Source: CAYTZO01 sp964442525 (GTDB lineage Bacteria > Patescibacteriota > Microgenomatia > UBA10105 > UBA927). From it: a stretch of DNA of 27,525 nucleotides. The notes under the pieces were generated by a model, which did not search any database, was not told where the DNA came from, and saw nothing but the letters and a program-made list of their open reading frames with translations. Position 1 is the stretch's first letter. Every line of letters begins with the position of its first letter. The stretch is from contig CAYTZO010000009.1 in NCBI GenBank assembly GCA_964442525.1, forward strand, positions 1 to 27,525, written 5' to 3'. A program made the translations under genes and the position numbers. Positions 1 to 5,614 of the stretch are shown here, in pieces.

Positions 1-80
1 AACGAGGGAGCTTGAAGATTCCCTTGCCGCAGCTCGTGAGAGTCGGGGAGGGGATTGAGATCTTCAAAGCTAAGCTTTGA
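1..80 (+). CDS. C-terminal end of an unidentified protein (partial)
   Basis: An open frame enters from the left edge (codons in phase with position 3) and stops at TGA 78-80. The 25 visible residues end in ..VRVGEGIEIFKAKL, a plausible protein C terminus with mixed charged and hydrophobic residues. It converges on the small minus-strand gene that ends at 108. The visible part is too short to identify a family, and chance openness cannot be excluded. Confidence 0.45.
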   Translation, partial: RGSLKIPLPQLVRVGEGIEIFKAKL

Positions 81-107
81 TTTTCTGTAGAATGAAGTGT
101 ATTGAGG

Positions 108-320
108 CTACCGTGCTTCCGTCTGCGCGCCGGCGACCTGGGGGGTACCAAACTGGCCGTTGAGGGCGGTTCCGACGATTGCGCCGACTCCCAGCATGAT
201 CGCAAAAAGCACAATGAGCATCCAGCTCCGCACAACAACGAGGTAAGATTCCTGAGGTTTGCCGTGGACGCGGACGGCCCGGTGGTGAACTCTGCGGTGA
301 GAGGCGCGGCGCTTCTTCAT
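108..320 (-). CDS. small single-pass membrane protein, unknown function
   Basis: A 70-residue protein begins ATG at 320. The first 30 residues are very basic and histidine/arginine-rich (MKKRRASHRRVHHRAVRVHG), followed by one hydrophobic segment at about residues 31-52 (VVVRSWMLIVLFAIMLGVGAI) and a short polar, alanine/glycine-rich tail. This predicts a cytoplasmic basic tail with the C terminus outside. It lies 24 bp downstream of the C-terminal part of the YfhO-like gene on the same strand. A TTGACA occurs at 351-356 (minus), but it is also the coding end of the upstream gene, so a separate promoter is uncertain. It resembles the other small TM protein at 5442-5597 in design, not in sequence. 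No family recognised. Confidence 0.65.
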   Translation of the reverse strand: MKKRRASHRRVHHRAVRVHGKPQESYLVVVRSWMLIVLFAIMLGVGAIVGTALNGQFGTPQVAGAQTEAR

Positions 321-344
321 ATATCCAGTGTGTAAAGTTTTTAC

Positions 345-767
345 TCACTTGTCAAGGACCCAATTTTTAACCGGTACAAACCGACTCAAAAGCAACCCTC
401 CGAGGCCTATGAGGGAGAGGACGAGAAGGAATACTTTCATTTTGGACGGCTGGTATGAGAAAACGACTTCATGGGTTCCGGACTCAGGAAGACCGATGGC
501 GATGAAAAACGGAAAAACTGCAAACGGCTTGACCGGCGTTCCGTCGATAGTCGCCTTCCAGGAGGGATGGAAAGACTCTTTGAGGATAACCAGACACTGC
601 CCGTTGGTTTCTTTCGCTTCGACCCTGGCTTTAAATACCATGTCGGCCTGGTTTTCCTGGGAAAGAATTGTTATATTGCTACATTGTTTATATTCTTTTT
701 CACCAGTTTGATATACAGGGACTTCTGAGAGAAGACTCCTGGCATTGTTGTCAGGTCCGCCTGCAGG
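345..767 (-). pseudogene. C-terminal part of YfhO-like membrane protein, separated by an in-frame TAG
   Basis: Reading on in the same frame past the TAG at 768-770 gives 140 more open codons to the stop at 345. From residue methionine at 641 the sequence contains a soluble beta-rich stretch ending in a membrane helix: a pattern of the form SFHPSWKATIDG, then GLPESGTHEVVFSYQPS, then a hydrophobic helix VFLLVLSLIGLGGLLL. This is the typical C terminus of YfhO-type bacterial membrane glycosyltransferase-like proteins (established family pattern, recalled). The upstream 768-2807 frame lacks such an end. I therefore read both as one broken gene of 679 + 140 residues. An independent start at ATG 641 is possible but leaves a 98-residue protein without a clear role. 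The codons at 667-687 match the inverted-repeat motif of the four-helix-bundle cassette. Confidence 0.7.
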
Positions 768-776
768 CTAGGCAGG
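757..776. repeat. GC-rich palindromic repeat carrying the TAG stop
   Basis: CCGCCTGCAGGCTAGGCAGG on the plus strand; the core CCTGCAGG is a perfect palindrome and CCTGCC/GGCAGG arms surround it. On the minus strand it places a TAG codon in the YfhO-like gene. Similar GC-rich palindromes occur at 813-834 and 3993-4011, all inside coding sequence. Confidence 0.5.
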
Positions 777-2807
777 AGTTTTGTAGGTAACCTCATCAAG
801 CATGCGGAAGTTGGGCAGGCCTGCCTGCCTCGGGTAATCTTTTGCAAAAGTCAGCTCCGGGTAAAGCCCCTGTTTTGGATAATCGGACTGGATCCAAAAG
901 CGGACGACGTTGGTAAAATCTTCCTTCTTACTGCTGACCACGGCCGGACGGATGCCGGCTGCGATATAGCCAAAGGGAGAAGAAGATGCAACTTCGTAAA
1001 GTTTCCATGAATTGGTTTCTTTGACAAGTTTCCAGAACGGTTCAGGCGTCCGGTCAGGAGGAGAGAGGACGTAACGGATATTATAAAGCTGGTAATCCGC
1101 AAGCTTATTTTCGCTAAAGTACTGCTCGGTATCGGAATTGGGCGACCACGTTTCGGGAAGCCAAAGGACGGTCGGAATGCCGTACGTAGAAAGCAACAGA
1201 TAATAGGGCGTCTCCGCAATGCGCAAGTCCCGCCCCCAACTGCCCGGCCGGCCGGCAAACACCCTGCCCGGCCGAGCCAGGAGGAGGGCGTTTATTGTTG
1301 AGAGGAGCTCACGGGTATCCGGCTCAATTTTTTGATAATTGGCGTTGGCCCGCCTGATAAGGGTATCGTTGACCGAGGCGTAGCGGACGGTCTGGGGGAA
1401 TAAAAATACTACCAATAATCCAATAAACAAATAAACAAATAACCCAATGCGGGGAGATACTTTTTTGATAATCCAATCGATACCCAGAGGAATGAGAAAG
1501 AGTCCCGCGATCTGCACTCCCACGATAAAGCGCGACAGATGGAACTCTTTCATGGTCGGGATGAGATCGATGAGTCCTCCCCACGTGGTTCTGCCGAAGT
1601 ACATAACGAGCCAAAAGACAAGAAGGAGAGCAAACGGGAGGTACGGATAGTCACCGGCTTCCCCCGGGTTCTTTTTTTTACTAGAGCGCGTGAGTGCGGC
1701 AAAAAATCCGAGAAAGACCAATATGGTCAGGATGGGGAAGCGGCCAAAGTCAAAGAGATTGCCGTTGAAGAAATTTTTTAAGACCTCCGGTGCCCCATAG
1801 GAGTTAAACTTCCAGATCGGGTCCCAGACGGAAAAGTTGCGGTAGTCGCTTCCCGCGTAGGCGGGCAGTATCCAGTAGCCCAAAATGAACAGAACTCCGC
1901 CGAACAGCAAAAGTAATTTTTTGCATTGTTCGATCGTTACGTTTTTTAATTGCCCTCTCGTGAGCGGAATAAAACTACTTATCCATAGGATGCCGGTTGA
2001 CAGGAAGGCGATAATGCCAATCCCCAGGTGCCCGGCGGTGGTAGCGGCGAGGAAAAGGACTGCCCATGCCAAGCTGCGGTCGCGACGAAAATTTTTTTGG
2101 ATCCGCAATTCGCTTACATCCTGCGAAAATTTTGTCGCACCCTTCGCATTGCTTTGTGTTGTCACTCTAAAAAGTCGGTATGCATAGGCCAGAGCCAATG
2201 GTAACCAGATCATGGCAAACAGCTGGCTCGACAGCCCGTATCCCCGCCACAGAAACGATGACGGGTCCAGGCCATAGAGTCCGTCGGTTGAGAGTCCTGC
2301 CGCCCCAATCGCCCCTATGCCTGCGGCAACAGAACTCATTCCAATAACCCGCAGAGCCAGGAACACCGAAAGAGGGAAGAAGCTTAATAAGAGATAAATG
2401 ACCCAGTGGTAATACGCAAAGAGAGAGACATTAGTAAATTGTTGCGTGGTTAAATTGTTAGAAAACCAAGAAAAGAAACGATAGCTTCCGACGATTACAA
2501 TCTGCGGGATGTGGGAATAGTAATAGGGAAGGTTATATCCTTCCGCCCAGTTGGGGACCCAGTGATCCGTAAGAAACGATATGCGGCACGTGATACGCGA
2601 GAAAATAAATCCTGTACAATTTTTGTTTGCAAAATCCCAGATCTGATTTGCCCGGTCGACGAGGGCAAATTGAAAGGCGTTATCATTGGGATCTATGCGG
2701 GCTGTCGGCTCCGATCTATATATCCAGAGGTTGAATAGAATAGCTCCAACCAGCATCAAAAGACCAAAGATTTTTTCTACATTGTTAAATTGTTTCCTCA
2801 TAATCAT
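768..2807 (-). CDS. YfhO-like/GT-C multi-pass membrane protein, N-terminal 679 residues (interrupted gene)
   Basis: A 679-residue integral membrane protein with an N-terminal TM helix (about residues 10-30), a long periplasmic loop with acidic residues, then many hydrophobic segments and a soluble C-terminal part. The layout fits bacterial YfhO/6-pyruvoyl-tetrahydropterin-synthase-related membrane proteins thought to transfer glycosyl groups from polyprenyl carriers. Start: ATG 2807, or more likely the second ATG at 2801 (MRKQFNNVEK). ATG 2807 lies inside the outer end of the inverted repeat of the upstream cassette. Residues 224-242 are encoded exactly by repeat A copy 1, in a loop between two TM helices. 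Another GC-rich palindrome encodes residues near RQAGLP. The frame ends at TAG 768-770 inside a palindrome, and the missing C terminus continues in frame below it. Probably inactive or read through. Confidence 0.75.
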   Translation of the reverse strand: MIMRKQFNNVEKIFGLLMLVGAILFNLWIYRSEPTARIDPNDNAFQFALVDRANQIWDFANKNCTGFIFSRITCRISFLTDHWVPNWAEGYNLPYYYSHIPQIVIVGSYRFFSWFSNNLTTQQFTNVSLFAYYHWVIYLLLSFFPLSVFLALRVIGMSSVAAGIGAIGAAGLSTDGLYGLDPSSFLWRGYGLSSQLFAMIWLPLALAYAYRLFRVTTQSNAKGATKFSQDVSELRIQKNFRRDRSLAWAVLFLAATTAGHLGIGIIAFLSTGILWISSFIPLTRGQLKNVTIEQCKKLLLLFGGVLFILGYWILPAYAGSDYRNFSVWDPIWKFNSYGAPEVLKNFFNGNLFDFGRFPILTILVFLGFFAALTRSSKKKNPGEAGDYPYLPFALLLVFWLVMYFGRTTWGGLIDLIPTMKEFHLSRFIVGVQIAGLFLIPLGIDWIIKKVSPRIGLFVYLFIGLLVVFLFPQTVRYASVNDTLIRRANANYQKIEPDTRELLSTINALLLARPGRVFAGRPGSWGRDLRIAETPYYLLLSTYGIPTVLWLPETWSPNSDTEQYFSENKLADYQLYNIRYVLSPPDRTPEPFWKLVKETNSWKLYEVASSSPFGYIAAGIRPAVVSSKKEDFTNVVRFWIQSDYPKQGLYPELTFAKDYPRQAGLPNFRMLDEVTYKTPA
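813..834. repeat. GC-rich palindromic repeat within coding sequence
   Basis: A run built of GGCAGG and CCTGCC units, with palindromic core GGCAGGCCTGCC (815-826). In the YfhO-like frame it encodes a short polar insert (RQAGLP). It lies 37 bp from the repeat at 757-776. Confidence 0.45.
2082..2138 (-). repeat. Repeat A, copy 1 (57-bp hairpin inside a coding region)
   Basis: On the plus strand it begins GCGACGAAAATTTT and ends GAAAATTTTGTCGC; the arms pair as GCGAC-AAAATTTT against AAAATTTT-GTCGC with a one-base bulge. The middle is a close match to copies at 8067 and 17148 (CCGCAATTCGCTT, CATCCTGC). The host gene reads the minus strand: 2138 is the first base of codon 224, so the repeat is exactly 19 codons, encoding ATKFSQDVSELRIQKNFRR in a cytosolic-type loop between membrane helices. 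Confidence 0.9.
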
Positions 2808-3244
2808 TGTTACATTGCTACATTGTTACATGAACAGGTTATCTCGTAAGTCTTTCATTCGTAAACTCTATAAGGCTATATAGTTCTCTCGGCAGTCTTT
2901 TTAATTCCTGAAGGATATGAACATACTGAACAGTAGTGAGCAGGTTTCTCGCTTTTGATTTTTCATTCCAATCTAAAGCCTCTTTTATTGAGCTATAGCC
3001 GATACGGTAGAAATTTACTTTATCTTTCTTTGTAAATCGCCCAAATCCTTCGGCTATGTTTGCAGCGATTGAGTCAGCCGCTCTTACAAACTGTTTTCCG
3101 ACTGTGTCTTTTGCGAAGTGGTCCCATTTGAGTACTACGTTCCAAACATAGTTTGAAAGTCCAAAAGCAATTTTATATGCCCCAATATCATTTAAAAGTA
3201 AGTATTTTTTTCTGTTCATGTATTCATGTGTCAATGTAACAATG
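2805..3244. mobile_element. Putative four-helix-bundle cassette with 33-bp terminal inverted repeats
   Basis: Left end 2805-2837 and right end 3212-3244 are inverted repeats matching at 28 of 33 positions by hand alignment: CATTGTTACATTG at the outer ends and TACATGAACAG at the inner ends are identical. Between them lies only the four-helix-bundle gene, whose ATG is formed by the inner part of the right repeat and whose stop adjoins the left repeat. The interior is AT-rich (about 35% GC in the sampled 60-base line 3001-3060, against about 62% in 3421-3480). The element sits exactly between the stop of the GT-C gene (3248) and the start of the YfhO-like gene. No clear target-site duplication is visible. 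Confidence 0.6.
2839..3219 (-). CDS. four helix bundle protein (S23/23S rRNA IVS-like)
   Basis: A 126-residue protein with the family's hallmark region: HFAKDTVGKQFVRAADSIAA followed by NIAEGFGR, then a helical tail with FYRIGYSSIKEALDW. These are the conserved positions of the four-helix-bundle family (PF05635/TIGR02436), known from proteins encoded in intervening sequences of 23S rRNA and related to the Avd accessory proteins of diversity-generating retroelements. I chose ATG 3219 (MNRKKYLLLND); a TTG at 3234 would add five residues but lies in the inverted repeat. No reverse transcriptase or variable repeat is nearby, so a DGR is not supported. Molecular function is unknown; an RNA- or nucleic-acid-binding role is only inferred from family context. 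Base composition is more AT-rich than its neighbours, suggesting insertion. Confidence 0.9.
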   Translation of the reverse strand: MNRKKYLLLNDIGAYKIAFGLSNYVWNVVLKWDHFAKDTVGKQFVRAADSIAANIAEGFGRFTKKDKVNFYRIGYSSIKEALDWNEKSKARNLLTTVQYVHILQELKRLPRELYSLIEFTNERLTR

Positions 3245-3247
3245 TAG

Positions 3248-5065
3248 TTATGGCCAAAGCGTTGGCCGTAACCAGTCCGTGTGGTCGTCCGTATTGCCGT
3301 CTCCCGCGTCGGTGGTAACCAGGGAGAGGAGCTTGACGCCCGTTATATCCACTTCGGTGTGGCGCGGCAAATCGAATCGGGTGATTTTGTCAGACCGCCA
3401 CAAAAGCTTTCCGTCTCCATAGAGCTCAAAGACCGCCGAGCCCTTCGGGCCGGCTTCCGTATCAATGCCATAGTCGGCAGAGAATCTGGCAAACCGGCGG
3501 TTGATGTCGAATTCTTGGAGAGAATTGGTGTGCGTGCCCATGCCATATCGGTAAAAGACGTACTGCACGGAGAGCCGGTTCCAGCTTTTTATCCCCGATG
3601 AGCTATTGAGACTTCTGTTGATCTGAAGGCTCCCGTAGTCCTGTCGGCTGACGATCGGCGTCAGTGCGGTAAGGAAGACGGGGGTGCGCGTAAAAAGGGG
3701 CAGATTGGCTTTGAGCAGGAAAAGAAAAAAGATGAGAGCTGGGATCAAGAAAACCAAGGCAGGCGTTAATGGCCTGAGTACGTATACAAAGAAGGCAAAG
3801 AGTCCGAGGAAGGCCGTGGATACGCCGATCGTGACAACCGGACTCGTGAGAGAGGATAGGAGGGGAAGGCCGTTATTCGGATAATTAAAGACCATTGCGG
3901 TATTGAGGTTATAAAAATAAAGGAGAGAAAACAGAAAATAGAAAACAGTAAACAGGCGGAGTGTTTTGCTTATCGCTTTTCCCTTATCGCTTGCCTCGCC
4001 GGCAGGCGGGCTTTTTACTATATAAAACGGTGCCCACAGGAGGAGAAATACAATCAGAGGAAACGCATAGCGGTCGTGGGATTGGGTTTGGAAGAGGAAG
4101 AAACTGGCATTGACGATGACCAGTCCTTCTAAAAACGTTTTGAGATCTTTTTTTCCCCAAAGCCGCAAAGCCGCAAAAAGATAGAAGCTGCTAAAGAGGT
4201 AAAGCCCGACAGACTTGGCGTTCGTGATCCCAAGAACCGTTATTTTATCCGAGACAGCCATGCCGCGGCCGCCTGCCGCGACCCACCAGAGGTTAAATGC
4301 ATTGAGACTCATGAGAGGAAAGTAGTCGTAATTGACGGTAATGGAACTAATCACCCTTTCCATATTTTTCGACAGAAAAAACTCGATATTCAGTCCGAAA
4401 AATGCCGCCCCCGCGCCGGCGAGAGATTGCACAAGGCCGGCAAAACCCACTTGCTGCCAGATGAACAGAAAAAATAAGGGCCCGTAAATCATATTCTGGA
4501 GTTTGGTCATCATGGAGAGCATGAATACGGCCCCTGCCCAAAACGGCTTGCCTTTGATGGCCAAAAAGAAAGCGACGAGAAAGATGAATACGCCGAGGCT
4601 ATCCATCTGTCCCCACCATGCTCCCCCCATAAGTGAAACGGGGTTGAGGAGATAGAAAACAGAAAACAGAAAGTAGAAAGAGACGGAAAGAGCCGGAAAA
4701 CCCAATGCTTTTGCCTTGGTGCCGATATATAAAATAAGTGCGGCAATGCCGAGATCTGCGAGGATAGGATAGAGTTTACTGATCGTGAGAAACAAGAGGT
4801 TGGTATTGGTCCAAAACTCGTTGAAATTATAAGGGTTTTTGAATAGACTGTAGATCCATACCATAGACCCCAAGGCATAGGCAAACGGCGTGGGGTAATT
4901 GTTGTTAGTGACTTTTATGCCCTCGACAATGCCACGGTCATACGTCGCCAGTCCCCATGATTTCCAAAAACTGATATCCGCTTCAAAGCCCGGGTTGGGA
5001 ATAAGAAGGAGACGAAGGAGGAAGGCCGCAGCGAAGATAAAACTCAAGAGCATTTTTTTGGACAT
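3248..5065 (-). CDS. GT-C membrane glycosyltransferase with C-terminal NPCBM-like carbohydrate-binding domain
   Basis: A 605-residue protein. The first about 470 residues are multi-pass membrane, with the acidic first-loop motif GFEADISFWKSWG (Asp30) and GGAWWGQMDSL (about 148-157), features of Alg6/Alg8- and PIG-type GT-C mannosyl/glucosyltransferases using polyprenyl-linked sugars outside the cytosol. The last about 115 residues look like an NPCBM/NEW2 module: a YGMGTHTNS segment, then FSADYGIDTEAG, VFELYGDGKLLWRSD, and DDHTDWLRPTLW at the end. Start ATG 5065 is preferred over TTG 5083; TATCAT at 5072-5077 is a good -10 six bases upstream. A short GC-rich palindrome (3993-4011) encodes an insert SPPAGEAS in a loop. 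The stop lies 3 bp from the four-helix-bundle cassette. Confidence 0.8.
   Translation of the reverse strand: MSKKMLLSFIFAAAFLLRLLLIPNPGFEADISFWKSWGLATYDRGIVEGIKVTNNNYPTPFAYALGSMVWIYSLFKNPYNFNEFWTNTNLLFLTISKLYPILADLGIAALILYIGTKAKALGFPALSVSFYFLFSVFYLLNPVSLMGGAWWGQMDSLGVFIFLVAFFLAIKGKPFWAGAVFMLSMMTKLQNMIYGPLFFLFIWQQVGFAGLVQSLAGAGAAFFGLNIEFFLSKNMERVISSITVNYDYFPLMSLNAFNLWWVAAGGRGMAVSDKITVLGITNAKSVGLYLFSSFYLFAALRLWGKKDLKTFLEGLVIVNASFFLFQTQSHDRYAFPLIVFLLLWAPFYIVKSPPAGEASDKGKAISKTLRLFTVFYFLFSLLYFYNLNTAMVFNYPNNGLPLLSSLTSPVVTIGVSTAFLGLFAFFVYVLRPLTPALVFLIPALIFFLFLLKANLPLFTRTPVFLTALTPIVSRQDYGSLQINRSLNSSSGIKSWNRLSVQYVFYRYGMGTHTNSLQEFDINRRFARFSADYGIDTEAGPKGSAVFELYGDGKLLWRSDKITRFDLPRHTEVDITGVKLLSLVTTDAGDGNTDDHTDWLRPTLWP
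3993..4011. repeat. GC-rich palindromic repeat within the GT-C gene
   Basis: GCCTCGCCGGCAGGCGGGC, an imperfect palindrome around GCCGGC. On the minus strand it encodes PPAGEA in a probable loop between membrane helices (flanked by KS and SDKGK). Same class as 757-776 and 813-834. Confidence 0.45.
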
Positions 5066-5103
5066 ACTCCCATGATAAAACAATAAAGAGAGTGGGGGAA
5101 GAT

Positions 5104-5379
5104 TTACGTACCGCTGGGGATGGGATGATGTTCGGATGCGCCTGGTATGCTGTAATCAATGCACAATTGATCTTTGACTTTGTCTCCAATGTTATATCTA
5201 TGAACATCTTCTTTGTCGATCCTATGCACATACATATGCTGACATCCCATTGTGGAATATTCTCCTTCAAACTCCAACCTTTTAAGAGTGGTTTCTGATT
5301 CCTTAGCTCCCTTCGTAGCTGCTACCACCCGGAGTGTTTCAAGTACAAATGTTTTTGGTTGACATGCGCCAATAGCCAT
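5104..5379 (-). CDS. small hypothetical protein, AT-rich
   Basis: A 91-residue soluble-looking protein from ATG 5379, with a frame extending upstream to a TTG at 5418 that would add a lysine/arginine-rich leader. I prefer the ATG because TTGACA (5413-5418), a 17-bp spacer and TAAACT (5390-5395) form a credible promoter that would put the transcription start just before 5379. No family is recognised. It has four cysteine or histidine-containing spots (GAC, MGCQHMYVHR, QLCID, EHHP) that could bind metal, but this is speculation. GC is about 33% in 5161-5220, lower than the flanking glycosyltransferases, as for the four-helix-bundle gene. It could be accessory or recently acquired. Confidence 0.5.
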   Translation of the reverse strand: MAIGACQPKTFVLETLRVVAATKGAKESETTLKRLEFEGEYSTMGCQHMYVHRIDKEDVHRYNIGDKVKDQLCIDYSIPGASEHHPIPSGT

Positions 5380-5389
5380 AGCATGCTGC

Positions 5390-5418
5390 AGTTTACTTTT
5401 TTTTCTTTTTCTTGTCAA
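5390..5418 (-). promoter_or_regulatory. Predicted sigma70-type promoter for the 5104-5379 gene
   Basis: TTGACA (plus-strand 5413-5418) matches the -35 consensus fully. The spacer is 17 bp of A/G tract, and TAAACT (5390-5395) is a 4/6 -10 match. The expected transcription start is a few bases before ATG 5379, leaving almost no leader. Confidence 0.55.
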
Positions 5419-5441
5419 ATCGGGCTAAACGCTCAGGAGGA

Positions 5442-5597
5442 TTATTTTGGCGTGGGACCGAGGTAGGTGGTGCCGCCGGGGATGACCACTGTGCCGACTC
5501 TGGGCCGGGACCATTCGACGATGACAAAAATGATAAGGATTACCGTGACGATTACCCCGAGAGCCAAAAGCGGTGTTTGAGAAGCGGATTTCTTCAC
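5442..5597 (-). CDS. small single-TM protein, unknown function
   Basis: A 51-residue frame starting at GTG 5597 and ending at TAA 5442-5444. It has a short basic start (VKKSASQTP), one strong hydrophobic helix at about residues 10-28 (LLALGVIVTVILIIFVIV), and a tail EWSRPRVGTVVIPGGTTYLGPTPK. The helix-plus-short-tail layout and absence of stops support a real gene although it is short. It is divergent from the membrane protein gene at 5615 and the two share an overlapping promoter region: minus-strand TACTAT (5604-5609) ends 6 nt before the GTG. Function is not recognised. Confidence 0.65.
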   Translation of the reverse strand: MKKSASQTPLLALGVIVTVILIIFVIVEWSRPRVGTVVIPGGTTYLGPTPK

Positions 5598-5605
5598 GCT
5601 ATGAT
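5577..5605 (+). promoter_or_regulatory. Sigma70-type promoter for the 5615 gene
   Basis: TTGAGA (5577-5582, 5/6 to consensus), 17-bp spacer, TATGAT (5600-5605, 5/6). The predicted start near 5612 leaves about 3 nt before ATG 5615, so the mRNA should be nearly leaderless. The -10 overlaps the divergent -10 on the minus strand. Confidence 0.7.
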
Positions 5606-5614
5606 AGTAGCACA

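Noticed and set aside
768..770. Amber codon might be translated (pyrrolysine or suppressed)
   Set aside because: TAG is used as an ordinary stop at 14120-14122 and 18136-18138, and no Pyl genes are present; readthrough cannot be shown.
2839..3219. Four-helix-bundle gene as an Avd of a diversity-generating retroelement
   Set aside because: No reverse transcriptase, template repeat or variable repeat is seen nearby.
3252..3267. GGCCAA/TTGGCC hairpin at the GT-C stop
   Set aside because: Only a 6-bp stem and it is within the coding end; no T run, so not called a terminator.
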